Part shown: one piece after another, positions 1 through 9,459 of the stretch
Position numbering within the stretch: the first letter of the stretch is position 1
Layout of the letters: every line of letters starts with the position of its first letter
NCBI RefSeq assembly: GCF_964019715.1
Contig: NZ_OZ026463.1
Coordinates: forward strand, 1,004,220 to 1,068,219
Source: Spiroplasma endosymbiont of Lonchoptera lutea
Lineage (GTDB): Bacteria; Bacillota_I; Bacilli_A; Mycoplasmatales; Nriv7
Direction of reading: 5' to 3'
DNA length: 64,000 nucleotides
Notes under the pieces: model-generated
What the model was told of the DNA's origin: nothing
What the model saw: the letters and a program-made list of their open reading frames with translations, nothing else
Databases searched by the model: none
Position numbers and translations under genes: made by a program

Positions 1-5
1 TCAGG
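1..5. mobile_element. Terminal bases of an IS30-A copy
   Basis: The window opens with TCAGG, the outer tip shared by both termini of the IS30-A elements seen elsewhere (both ends finish in TTCAGG). It is read as the edge of a copy lying mostly outside the window. Five bases alone are weak evidence; the call rests on the many complete copies and on the missing gene content just inside. Confidence 0.5.
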
Positions 6-217
6 TATAAATGAACATCGCTATTAAATTTTTCTTTTCATTTAGTTTCTGTTTCATCTCTAAAAATTAAAATATCAAAAATAGCTACTTCTATAATTTA
101 AATAAAAAATACTAGCGGCACAATACTGTGTTATATATTTAATATTCTTACTTACATATTTGCAAAAATCCAAAAACAAAATTATAATATCAATATTTAT
201 TTAATACGCCCCCATTA
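6..217. other. Intergenic, no gene seen
   Basis: AT-rich stretch between the IS tip and the rbgA stop. No ORF of coding character on either strand under the UGA=Trp code and no strong hairpin. The rbgA operon terminator may lie here but I cannot point to one. Confidence 0.5.
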
Positions 218-1090
218 TTATTTCGGTCTTTCTCAGGAAATATTTTTAATTGTTCCTTTTGTAAAAGCATAATAAAAATTTGTCATCATTTGAATAATTT
301 GTTGTTCAGAAGAACCTAATACATTATTTGCTTTCGCCATTTGCAAAAAATAATAATCCATTTCTTTAGTTTGCATATCTTGTTTTCACTGAATAATAAG
401 CGCATAATGTTCCTTTAAAATATGAGGATAATGCTTTGCTAAAAAATTAAACGCATAATAACTAATATCAATAAATGGTAATAATTGCTCTTTAATAGCT
501 CCAATTAATGACAAATGCATTGCCACTAGTGGATCATCAAGTTTAGGTCATAAAATTCCCGGCGTGTCTAGTAAATGAATATTTTGCGCTAACTTGACTC
601 ATTGAATCCCTCTCGTAACTCCTGGTTGATTAGCAACATTACTTACTTTTCTTTTAACTAAATTATTAATTAACCGTGATTTGCCGACATTAGGAATCCC
701 AATAATCATCACCTTAATTTGTCAATTTGGAATGCCACGAGATTTTTGATGATTAATTTTATCTTTCAATAATTGATTAATTAATAAAATAATTTCATTT
801 TTGGGTTGATCAACTAATAAATTAGTTAATACTACTTTAACTAACGGGTCTTTTTTTAAAAATGCCATTCATTCTTGATTTACTTTCATATCACTTAAAT
901 CTTTTTTATTCAAAATAATAATTCGTGGTTTATTTTTAAATAATTCTTGAATAATTGGATTAATACTAGAGTTAATGGCTCGCGCATCGCGAAGTTCAAT
1001 TACTAAATCAACTAATGCTAATTTTTCTTTCATCAAGCGAATAGCTTTTGCCATATGACCTGGAAATCAATTAATATTTAACTTTTCCAT
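218..1090 (-). CDS. rbgA: Ribosome biogenesis GTPase RbgA (YlqF)
   Basis: About 290 aa, the usual family length. Circularly permuted GTPase acting in late 50S assembly. The N-terminus reads INWFPGHMAKAIR, the RbgA signature. The G4 motif NKKDL comes first, followed by the P-loop GIPNVGKSRLIN and the G3 motif LDTPGILWPK. The C-terminus ends in ISWERPK. In-frame TGA codons are Trp. The start is the ATG just upstream of the WFPGHM motif, 36 nt before the next internal Met. Last gene of the rpsP-khpA-rimM-trmD-rplS-rbgA run, 58 bp after rplS. Confidence 0.95.
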
Positions 1091-1148
1091 TAATATGTCT
1101 CCTTAATTGAAAAATAAAGGCAAATTCTACCTTTACCTTTATTAATTA

Positions 1149-1520
1149 TTATCCCTTATTTCTCTTATTAGAACTAACTACTTCTTTAATTCTTGCAGCT
1201 TTACCAATAAGATCACGCATATAGTATAACTTCGCTCTTCTAACACGACCAATTTTTAAAACTTCAATTTTATTTATTAGCGGTGAATGTAAAGGGAAAG
1301 TTCTTTCAACACTAATACTACCAGTAAGTTTTCTTACAGTAAAACTAGAACTAATACCTGACCCTTGACGCTTTAAAACTAAACCAGTAAAAACTTGTGT
1401 TCGTTTTTTGTTACCTTCATTAATTTCAACAGCAACACTTACTGTATCGCCAGATTTAAATTTTGGAATATCAGTACGAAGTTGTTGTTCAGTAATTTGT
1501 CGATCTAATTGCATATTCAT
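1149..1520 (-). CDS. rplS: 50S ribosomal protein L19
   Basis: 123 aa. Contains the L19 core ([68 protein letters not shown]-like C-terminus). I place the start at the MNMQLDRQ methionine because the GGAGC Shine-Dalgarno sequence sits inside the longer reading and precedes this ATG by a normal distance. Located between trmD and rbgA, 24 bp after the trmD stop. L19 lies at the 30S-50S interface. Confidence 0.97.
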   Translation of the reverse strand: MNMQLDRQITEQQLRTDIPKFKSGDTVSVAVEINEGNKKRTQVFTGLVLKRQGSGISSSFTVRKLTGSISVERTFPLHSPLINKIEVLKIGRVRRAKLYYMRDLIGKAARIKEVVSSNKRNKG

Positions 1521-1544
1521 AACAATTGCTCCTTCCATTATTAT

Positions 1545-2279
1545 TTATTTTTTATCTTTTTCTAATTCAGCAATTCAAATTTGCTCTTGTGGTGTTAATT
1601 GATTTAAGTCAATCAAATCTGGTCGCTTTTTATATGTATTATAAAACGCTTGTTCTTTTCTTCAAATATCAATATTTTTATGATGACCTGATAATAAGAC
1701 ATCAGGAACTTGCTGATTATTAAAAACTAATGGTTTAGTAAATACAGGATAATCTAAATACTTATTAGTAAATGAATCATTTTGATGTGATGCTTCTTGA
1801 ATAACACCTGGTAATAAGCGAATAACAGCATCACTTATAACCATACTGGCAATTTCACCAGCACTAAGAACATAATCACCAATAGATATTTCCATATTAA
1901 CAAAATCTCTAATTCTTTCATCAAAACCTTCGTAATGACCACAAACTAAAATTAATGAATTATTACTACTAGCCATTGCACTAGCAATATCCTGTTTAAA
2001 TGTTTTTCCTTGTGGCGATAATAAAATCACTTGACTATTAGGGATTTGCTCACGAGCATAATTTATCGCTGCAACTACAATCGGTGCCATTAATACCATC
2101 CCATTACCACCACCATATTGATAATCATCAACTTGTTGATGCTTATCAATAGCAAAATCACGAAGATTAATGATATTAAACTTTACTTTTTCTTTCTTAA
2201 CAGCATTCTTAATAATTGATGTATTAATAAAACTAACAAAGAGTTCGGGAAATAAAGTGATAATTTGAATTGTTGTCAT
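1545..2279 (-). CDS. trmD: tRNA (guanine-N1-)-methyltransferase TrmD
   Basis: 244 aa. Makes m1G37 in tRNAs from S-adenosylmethionine and prevents +1 frameshifting. SPOUT trefoil-knot motifs are visible: GGGNGMVLMAP, ILVCGHYEGFDERI, IGDYVLSAGEIAS, and VLLSGHHKNIDIWRKEQA near the C-terminus, where the W is a TGA codon. The start is the MTTIQIITLFPE methionine, preceded by AAAGGAGG; an upstream ATG in frame would put the Shine-Dalgarno inside the gene. Follows rimM by 23 bp. Confidence 0.97.
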
Positions 2280-2302
2280 TAATTTCTTGCCTCCTTTATA
2301 AT

Positions 2303-2809
2303 TTATCAATTATTAATTAACTTAACATAAACAGTATTTTGTTCTCAAAGAATATTCATAATAAACTGTGAAACATCGGCCAACATTTTTTGTTCACCAA
2401 TAACTGTTTGAATAAGAAAAACACCGTGCGCTTTAGTAATAAAGTAATCAATCACTTCACCAATAAGTGAATTATCATCAACATTGATAACTTGTAATCC
2501 AATATAGTTTTCAACTTCATCATCATTTACTAAATGAGGATTATTACTAAGTTGAAATAAATCTTGAGTCTTTAAAAATAAAATGTCATTAATATAATCA
2601 TAATTTTTAAATTTAACTAAAAGATCACCTTTATGACTTCTAGAACTAACAACCGTTAATATTTCATAAGTATAATTATTAGAATCATAAAAATATATAT
2701 CATGATTAGCATCAAAGAATCGCTCATATTTAGGCATTAAACATCTAATCTTTACTTCGCCCTTTAAAGCATGAGTATTAATAACCTTACCAATTTTAAC
2801 AAACTTCAT
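2303..2809 (-). CDS. rimM: 16S rRNA processing protein RimM
   Basis: 168 aa, normal for RimM, which binds S19 and helps mature the 30S head. N-terminal motif FVKIGKVINTHALKGEVKI is typical. The PRC-barrel half follows (YIGLQVINVDDNSLIGEV, GEQKMLADVSQFI). The reading frame passes a TGA (Trp) and ends LINNW. Its ATG overlaps the khpA stop by one base (TAATG), so the two are translationally coupled. The Gly-Glu-Val of the RimM domain is retained. Confidence 0.94.
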
Positions 2810-3060
2810 TATTCGTTAAAAGCCTCTAAAGATACTTTAATTCTTTTTTGCTCTCTTGATGCCTTAACATTAACTAAACGACGAATCGAATCAATAATTA
2901 ATCCTTTTTTACCGATTAATCTTGCCAAATCACTATCACTAGTCATAATAAGAATTTCTAATTCATTGTCATTTTCATTTAACATTCTAATTTGAATATT
3001 ATTAATATCTTTAACAATTGGACTAATTAATATTTTAACAGTATTAATGTAATTCATCAT
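2809..3060 (-). CDS. khpA: KH-domain RNA-binding protein KhpA (YlqC)
   Basis: 83 aa with a single KH fold. The GxxG loop IGKKG is in the context SDLARLIGKKGLIIDSIRRL. Small KH proteins of this type sit between rpsP and rimM in Firmicutes and bind RNA, usually with KhpB. Two consecutive Met codons start the frame; the first has a GGAG at good spacing, the second is also possible. 13 bp downstream of rpsP and overlapping rimM by one base. Confidence 0.93.
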   Translation of the reverse strand: MMNYINTVKILISPIVKDINNIQIRMLNENDNELEILIMTSDSDLARLIGKKGLIIDSIRRLVNVKASREQKRIKVSLEAFNE

Positions 3061-3073
3061 TAGCTAACTCCAT

Positions 3074-3496
3074 TTATTCTCTCGAATTTTTTTCATCAAT
3101 AACCTTTGCTTCTTTTGAAACTTTAACTGTTGATTTAGAATTACTACTTTTATCATCATTTACTTTGTTTTTAACTTCCTTAGCTAAAACTTCTTTTTTA
3201 ATCACTTTTTTCTCTGCTGTTGATTTCTTTGCTTTATTTTTTTGTCGTAATTCATGAAATGCCTGCATAATTTTTTCTTTTGCAAATAAACTACGAACTG
3301 TTTCAGTTGGTTGAGCACCAACGGTTAATCACTTTAAAGCTAATTCTTTATTAATTTTTAACGAATCATTTAAAGAATCATATGTTCCAATTAATTCAAT
3401 ATATTCACCGTCTCTTTTAATACGAGAATCAATAGCAACAATACGATAAAAAGGTTGTTTAGTTTTTCCCATCCTTTTCAGTCTTAATTTAACCAT
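3074..3496 (-). CDS. rpsP: 30S ribosomal protein S16 with long basic tail
   Basis: 140 aa, against roughly 80-90 aa for typical bacterial S16. The first ~80 residues are the conserved fold: [20 protein letters not shown], then [19 protein letters not shown] and [17 protein letters not shown]. The last ~55 residues are low-complexity and rich in Lys, Ser and Glu. Such extensions of S16 occur in mollicutes. Good GAGGAG Shine-Dalgarno. First gene of the operon, with a promoter about 55-85 bp upstream. Confidence 0.96.
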
Positions 3497-3554
3497 AAAA
3501 TATAAGTACTCCTCTCACTATTATTGGTTTAGTTATCTTTTTAAACCATAATTA

Positions 3555-3583
3555 ATAATATCGTTAATCGATATATATGTCAA
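3555..3583 (-). promoter_or_regulatory. Sigma-A promoter of the rpsP operon
   Basis: On the minus strand TTGACA (3578-3583) and TATTAT (3555-3560) are separated by exactly 17 bp, a near-consensus housekeeping promoter, about 60 bp upstream of the rpsP ATG. Confidence 0.8.
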
Positions 3584-3599
3584 GTAAGTTTACTTAACA

Positions 3600-3622
3600 G
3601 GTCGCGTTTAGTTTTCTTAGGT
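3600..3622 (-). promoter_or_regulatory. GC-containing motif upstream of rpsP promoter (copy 1)
   Basis: On the minus strand this reads ACCTAAGAAAACT followed by AAACGCGACC. It lies 16 bp upstream of the rpsP -35 box. Related copies are at 3881-3903 and 46981-47003; the latter is upstream of the rpmB promoter. CGCG is rare in this AT-rich DNA. Function unknown; it could be an upstream activating site. Confidence 0.45.
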
Positions 3623-3880
3623 ATTTTTAAAAAAAGAAAAAATAATCATTTACTATAAATTATTTCAATATGCAAATTAAGTATATATTTCTTATGTATG
3701 ATTTTTTTTGTAAAAAATTATTTTAATGTTGTTTTTATAAACATTTTAGTGAGTTTTTATAACCTTTTATTAAGATTATGTTTGTTAATATTAAATATTT
3801 TGTTTTATTACTTATTTTTTAGATAAAATGATAATTAAATTGTGATTACTTTTTTTTCAAAATTATTTAAACCTTTTCCT
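3623..3880. other. Very AT-rich intergenic spacer
   Basis: About 260 bp between two inverted copies of the ACCTAA..CGCG motif. Almost pure A/T, no ORF with coding character on either strand. No IS terminus recognised. Confidence 0.5.
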
Positions 3881-3903
3881 ACCTAACAAAACTTTACGCG
3901 TCC
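3881..3903 (+). repeat. ACCTAACAAAACT..ACGCGTCC motif (copy 2)
   Basis: Plus-strand copy, inverted with respect to copy 1. It matches 46981-47003 at all but one base, and homology extends about 17 bases to the left (TTATTyAAACCTTTTCC). No plus-strand gene follows, so here it may be a relic or a binding site. It lies between the lipoprotein terminator and the rpsP promoter. Confidence 0.5.
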
Positions 3904-3956
3904 ACTTAACAGTTAATATTACTACTACTTAAAAAATATAATTTATGTTTATAAAA

Positions 3957-3983
3957 AAGATTTACTATTCAATAGTAAATCTT
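3957..3983 (-). terminator. Terminator of the repeat lipoprotein gene
   Basis: Perfect 13-bp stem (AAGATTTACTATT and its complement) with almost no loop, followed on the minus strand by a T-run. Lies 26 bp beyond the stop of the gene ending at 4010. Confidence 0.85.
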
Positions 3984-4009
3984 GATAAAAAATTATTTTT
4001 AATTAAACT

Positions 4010-5293
4010 TTACTTATATTCAAAAAAGAACGCTTGCTTAGTTCCAAATTCTTGAAATATTCCTGTAATATCCGATAAACGATAAAAATGATTAATTTTT
4101 CTTTCCAAACTAATTAACTTATCAGTAACACTAGTATTAAGAAAAAACCCTTGATTAGTATCGCCTTGCTCAAATATTCCCGTAGTATCCGATAAACGAT
4201 AAAAATGATTAATTTTGCTTTCCAAACTAATTAACTTATTATTAGCATTGGCATCAAAAACGAACGCTTGATTAGTATCGCCTTGCTCAAATATTCCCGT
4301 AGTATCCGATAAACGATAAAAATGATTAATTTTGCTTTCCAAACTAATTAACTTATTATTAGCATTGGCATCAAAAACGAACGCTTGATTAGTATCGCCT
4401 TGCTCAAATATTCCCGTAGTATCCGATAAACGATAAAAACGATTAATTTTGCTTTTCAAACTAATTAACTTATTACTAGCATTGGCATCAAAAACAAACC
4501 CTTGCTTGGTATCAGCTTGCTCAAATATTCCCATAGTATCCGATAAACGATAAAAATGATTAATTTTGCTTTTCAAACTAATTAACTTATTACTAGCATT
4601 GGCATCAAAAACGAACGCTTGATTAGTAGTAAATTCTTGAAATATGCCCCTAGACTCCGATAAGCATCAAAAATTACTAAGTATTTTATTTAAATTAGTT
4701 ATTTTATTATTAGCAACAGCATCAAAAAATCACAATTGACGCTTACTATCACCAATTATTGCTCTGGTGTTTGATAAGCGTCAAAAATTAATAACAGTTT
4801 CACTGAAACTACTTAACTTATTATTATCAAAAAAGGACGCTTTTCCTTGCAAGTTTTCTTTAAATATTCCCGTAGTATCTGATAAACGCTTAAAAATGTC
4901 AAATTTTTTATTTAAATTAATTAATTTATTACTAGCATTAACATCAAAAAAGAACGCTTGATTAGTAGTAAATTCTTTAAATATTCCCGTAGTATCCGAT
5001 AAGCGTCAAAAATTATCAATTTTTTGATTTAAACTAATTAACTTATTATTAGCATTGGCATCAAAAACAAAAGCTTGTCGCGAAGAATCTTCTTTCAATA
5101 TCATTAAGGTGTTAGATAAGCGTCAATTTATTAATTCAACATTTTCCATATTTATATTTATATCTAATTTGTTTAAATGTAATGATTTTGTTGCTGGTGT
5201 TGTCAGCCTATCACTAGAACTACAAGCGATAAAATTTATTATTACACTACTATTACAAGCAATCGTTCCTAATATTTTAAATAATCTTTTCAT
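4010..5293 (-). CDS. Lipoprotein with ten 39-residue tandem repeats
   Basis: 427 aa if TGA is Trp. The N-terminus MKRLFKILGTIACNSSVIIN leads into a lipobox-like FIAC-SSS, so a lipid-anchored surface protein is likely. From about residue 50 it is built of about ten units of 39 aa (117 bp) with consensus KIxxFxRLSDTTGIF, then QAFVFDAN and NKLISL. The first five units are diverged; units 6-9 are nearly identical in DNA as well, which suggests recent expansion. I do not recognise the family; it does not match the DUF285/BspA consensus known from other mollicutes. No neighbour suggests a job; adhesion or antigenic variation by repeat number is an inference. Ends at a strong terminator. Confidence 0.8.
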
Positions 5294-5459
5294 ATCATTT
5301 TAGACCCCCGATTATTTATTTTCATACACAATAATTATTAGTTTCATTATATCACTAAATAGAAAAAAGAAAATGACTCTTATATATAAAACTGATGATA
5401 AAACTGATAATAATTACTTAGCGTATAAATTCAAATAACACTAGCGGGGAACATATTTC

Positions 5460-5623
5460 CTATCGTAACGCTAATTGTTCATTTCAAGAAATTCAATTTC
5501 GACTGTGCAAATATTCTAAAGTTTGATGATAATATTTTAGTTTAGAAATATGAGGAATAAGATTTTGCAACTCATAATTAGTAACTTTTTTATTATTTAC
5601 AGTTTTAATATTCTTTAATATGA
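5460..5623 (-). pseudogene. C-terminal remnant of an unknown gene cut by IS30-A
   Basis: Minus-strand frame open from the IS edge to a TAG at 5460, about 54 codons, with coding-like composition (reads YELQNLIPHISKLKYYHQ, then WISWNEQLALR, Trp as TGA). The 5' part is missing, replaced by the IS30-A fragment that begins at 5624. Family not recognised. The remaining ~165 bp up to the lipoprotein start hold nothing I can name. Confidence 0.45.
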
Positions 5624-6295
5624 CCTGAATTGTAAATATAAATGGGACAGTTTTTTAAAATAATTGTATTAAATCTATTGGTCTTTTATAAGATAATGAT
5701 TTTCTGGGTGTAGAATTAATTTGAAATGCTATAGAATTTAAGTCTTTTTGTTTATATGAAGATAAATCAGTAGATTTTGGTAAATATCTTCTTAAAATAC
5801 CATTATTGTTCTCATTTAAACCTCTTTGACAAGGTTTGCCGGCATCTGCAAAATAAATTTTAACATTACAATTTTTTTCAATTAATTTTCATTTACTAAA
5901 TTCTTTACCACGATCAAAAGTAATAGTTTTAATTGTTCCTGGTATTAATTTTGAAATAAATTTTATTATACTTTGTGTAATACTTTCTGCTTTATGATTT
6001 TTAGTTTTCAAAGGAATTGTGGTTTTTGATCATATATCAGCTAAAGTAATAATAGAACTTTTATGATCTTTACCAACGATAGTATCTCCCTCTAAATGGC
6101 CAAATTCTTGTATATTTTTAATATTTGGAATGATTAAATTTCTTTCATGAATAGATTTACAATTATTAATTCTGCCCCTAGTTTCTTTTTGTTTATGAGG
6201 TTTATTTTTGCCTTTTCTCAATAAATTTTTTTCATCAAAACCCATTCGATTTGTTTTAAACATGTTATATAAAGTTTTTGTTGAAATATTTTTTA
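5624..6295 (-). mobile_element. IS30-A, 3' fragment (minus orientation)
   Basis: Begins with the CCTGAATTG terminus and carries the C-terminal ~60% of the 314-aa transposase frame in reverse. It breaks off inside the gene exactly where the next IS30-A copy (plus orientation) starts. The missing 5' part is not found on the far side of the nest, so this is a deleted copy. Confidence 0.9.
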
Positions 6296-6539
6296 CCTGA
6301 AATGTAAAATTAAAAAGGACACTTATATAAAAAACAAATTGTGTTAATTCTATAATTAAGAAAAGAAAGGAATTAGCACAATGTATAAGTATCTGACTAT
6401 TGAATCAATAATAGCAATAAAAGAATATAAAAGTTATGGATTTTCTATTCGTAAAATAGCAAAAGTGGATAGGCTACAATAAGTTGGACCATAATAATTA
6501 TATAGACTTCAAAATTATTAAGAAAGAAGGAATATAAAA

Positions 6540-6818
6540 ATGGGAAATAAAACCTCATACTCTGAAGAATTTAAAAAACAAATTGTAATGCTATACAAAA
6601 ATGACAAAAGTGTTATTAATTTAGGGAAAGAATATAATTTACCAAAACCAACTATTTATAGTTGAATTAAAAATTATAATAATTCTGGGTCATTTAAAGC
6701 AAAAGATAATCGCACTGTCGAAGAAAATGAATTAATTTACTTGCGAAAAGAAAACCAACAATTACGAATGGAAAATGACATTTTAAAGCAAGCAGCACTG
6801 ATAATCGGGAAAAAATAA
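6540..6818 (+). CDS. IS3-family OrfA (copy 1)
   Basis: 92 aa. Helix-turn-helix protein starting [19 protein letters not shown], followed by a C-terminal leucine-zipper-like segment ([18 protein letters not shown]). Ends GGG AAA AAA TAA. The A-run is the probable -1 slippage site that fuses OrfA to OrfB, because the OrfB frame is -1 and open up to it. GAAGG precedes the start. Confidence 0.9.
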
Positions 6819-6850
6819 CAATAATTAATAACAACAAAAATAAATATTCA

Positions 6851-7652
6851 GTGAGGAAAATATGTAAGATTTTAGGTTTACTAAAATCAACATATTATTA
6901 TCAAACTAATAAATGCACCAAGTTTGATGTTAATAATTATGAACAAGAAGTTATCAGTGCATTTAATAAAAGTCGCAAGATTTATGGTGCTCGTAAAATT
7001 AAAGCTGTTTTAATAAGAAAAAATATCATTTTATCACGACGAAAAATCCGATTCATTATGATCAAAAATAATTTGGTTTCTAAATACACCAAGTTAAAAT
7101 ATTGTAATCATAAAAAAACAGTTAATAATGACGAAATTAATAATGTTTTAAATCCTCAATTTAATGACAAAAAACCAAATGAAGTTGTTGTTAGTGATTT
7201 AACATATGTTCAAGTTGGCACTAAATGACATTATATTTGTTTATTAATTGACTTGTTTAATCGCGAAGTAATTGGTTATAGTGCTGGACCAAATAAAACT
7301 GCTGAATTAGTTCAACAAGCTTTTCACAAGATAACAACGACCATTAAATAAAATAACTTTATTTCATACTGATCGTGGTAATGAGTTTAAAAATAAAATT
7401 ATTGATGAAATTTTAATAACCTTTAAAATTAAAAGATCATTAAGCTCCAAAGGATGCCCATATGATAATGCTGTTGCTGAAGCAACTTACAAAACCTTTA
7501 AAACCGAATTTATTAACGGTAAAAAATTTGCAAACTTAACACAACTAAAATGCGAACTATTTGATTTTGTTAATTGATATAACAATATTCGAATTCATGG
7601 CAGTTTAAATTATTTAACTCCCGTTGAATTTAGAAAATACCAGTCTACATAA
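6851..7652 (+). pseudogene. IS3-family OrfB, frameshifted (copy 1)
   Basis: DDE integrase-core transposase. The copy has the segment VVSDLTYVQVGTKWHYICLLID and later FHTDRGNEF and CPYDNAVAEATYKTFKTE. One extra A at about 7337 (AACAACG instead of AACACG in copies 2 and 3) shifts the frame after FHKIT, separating the first catalytic Asp from the second Asp and Glu. Probably dead. Confidence 0.9.
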
Positions 7653-8575
7653 AAAGTGTCCTAAAAAGGGTTGCCAATCCAAAGCAATTGATTATAGTAA
7701 ATCAACTGTACACAGAGTTTGTAAATTATTAAATCAAAACTTATTACCATTAGAAATATTGAATCAAGTTCAAAAAAATAAACAAAATGCAGGTAGAAAA
7801 TTAATAATTTTAACTTTAACAGAAATTAATACTATCAATCATTTGTTAATTACTAAAAATTATGCTCTTGATATAATTGCTGATTTTTTAAAGAAAAATA
7901 AAATAAAAAATATTTCAACAAAAACTTTATATAACATGTTTAAAACAAATCGAATGGGTTTTGATGAAAAAAATTTATTGAGAAAAGGCAAAAATAAACC
8001 TCATAAACAAAAAGAAACTAGGGGCAGAATTAATAATTGTAAATCTATTCATGAAAGAAATTTAATCATTCCAAATATTAAAAATATACAAGAATTTGGC
8101 CATTTAGAGGGAGATACTATCGTTGGTAAAGATCATAAAAGTTCTATTATTACTTTAGCTGATATATGATCAAAAACCACAATTCCTTTGAAAACTAAAA
8201 ATCATAAAGCAGAAAGTATTACACAAAGTATAATAAAATTTATTTCAAAATTAATACCAGGAACAATTAAAACTATTACTTTTGATCGTGGTAAAGAATT
8301 TAGTAAATGAAAATTAATTGAAAAAAATTGTAATGTTAAAATTTATTTTGCAGATGCCGGAAAACCTTGTCAAAGAGGTTTAAATGAGAACAATAATGGT
8401 ATTTTAAGAAGATATTTACCAAAATCTACTGATTTATCTTCATATAAACAAAAAGACTTAAATTCTATAGCATTTCAAATTAATTCTACACCCAGAAAAT
8501 CATTATCTTATAAAAGACCAATAGATTTAATACAATTATTTTAAAAAACTGTCCCATTTATATTTACAATTCAGG

Positions 8576-9338
8576 TTTCATAAATTTAAAAATAGAGAAT
8601 TAGTAAAATATGTACAACAAAAATTATTATTAGGTTGATCGCCTAAACAAATTTATGGCAGAATTAAAAATTTTCATCAAGAATGAATTATTAGTTTTAA
8701 AACAATTTACAATTGAATTTATTCGGGATTACTTGAAAAGGTTACTAGTAAAAATTTAAGAAGAAAAGGTAAGAAACGAAAATCTCAAGAAAATCGGGGT
8801 AAATTTAATGGTAAATCCATTAAAGAACGAAATGTTAATAATCGCATAACTCTTGGCCATTGAGAAGGTGATACTGTAGTATCATCACGAGGTAAAAGTA
8901 AATCATGTTTAATAACTTTAGTTGAAAGAACATCAAGATTTACTTTAGCAATATTAGTTGAAAATAGAACTACTAAAGTTATTAACAAAAATATTAGTCA
9001 TTATTTATCAATTCTTCCAAATAATCTTGTTAAGACTATAACATTTGATAGGGGTAAAGAATTTGCTAATTGACAACAACTTGAAAAAAATTTAAATGTG
9101 AAAATTTATTTTGCTGATGCATATTCACCTTGACAAAGAGGTACTAATGAAAATACTAATGGTTTAATTAGAGAAAAATTTCCTAAAAAATTTAATTTTT
9201 CAAACACTACTAAAAATGCAGTTCATAAATTTATATTGTCTTTAAACCAAAGACCAAGAAAAATACTAAATTATCTTTCGCCAATCGAATATTTGGTTAG
9301 AAAAATAATTTAGTTGCACTTAACTTTACAATTTGGCA
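8576..9338 (+). mobile_element. IS30-B, 5'-truncated copy
   Basis: Identical or nearly so to 57530-58290 of the complete IS30-B. The frame lacks about the first 70 residues and runs to a stop at 9313; the right terminus ends CAATTTGGCA at 9338. DDE residues remain (GHWEGDTVV, FDRGKEF, TNENTNG). The 5' part was lost at the junction with the IS30-A copy. One substitution makes SPKQIYG from SPEQIYG. Confidence 0.9.
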
Positions 9339-9416
9339 TAAAGTAATCTTACAATAAAAATAACTAACTCACATTTATTTTTAAAATATTTTTTAAAAAT
9401 AATCAGAATATAAAAA

Positions 9417-9445
9417 AATACTATAAAGAATTTCTTCATAGTATT
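9417..9445 (-). terminator. lon terminator
   Basis: Stem AATACTATRAAG with one mismatch and short loop, followed by a T-run on the minus strand; 15 bp past the lon stop. Confidence 0.8.
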
Positions 9446-9459
9446 AATTATCTTCATAA

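Larger units (their letters stand above)
6466..7681 (+). mobile_element. IS3-family element, copy 1
   Basis: Ends are TGGATAGGCTAC and the complement of TGGATTGGCAAC. It is flanked by a 3-bp duplication AAG (6463-6465 and 7682-7684). Length 1216 bp versus 1212 for copy 2: there is an extra ATA in the leader and one extra A in orfB. Two overlapping genes in the IS150-like arrangement. Confidence 0.93.
6296..8575 (+). mobile_element. IS30-A copy interrupted by an IS3 element
   Basis: Both IS30-A termini are present (CCTGAAATG at 6296, TTCAGG ending at 8575). The transposase frame starting at 6381 is split at codon ~28 by the IS3 at 6466-7681 and resumes to the stop at 8544. Flanks are another IS30-A fragment on the left and IS30-B on the right, with no matching target duplication, so rearrangement followed or accompanied insertion. 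Transposase inactive as it stands. Confidence 0.92.

Noticed and set aside
100-150. Short palindrome CACAATACTGTG near 120
   Set aside because: Too short and without context to call a terminator or operator.
4010-4680. Regular ~117-bp repeats considered as a CRISPR-like array
   Set aside because: Repeats are contiguous, protein-coding and without unique spacers; no cas genes nearby.
4767-5303. Plus-strand ORFs opposite the repeat lipoprotein
   Set aside because: They are antisense shadows of the real minus-strand gene and share its repeat periodicity; no Shine-Dalgarno or family features.
8785-8988. Minus-strand 67-aa ORF inside IS30-B (also at 57737-57940)
   Set aside because: Exact antisense of the transposase core; present only because the plus strand is conserved.
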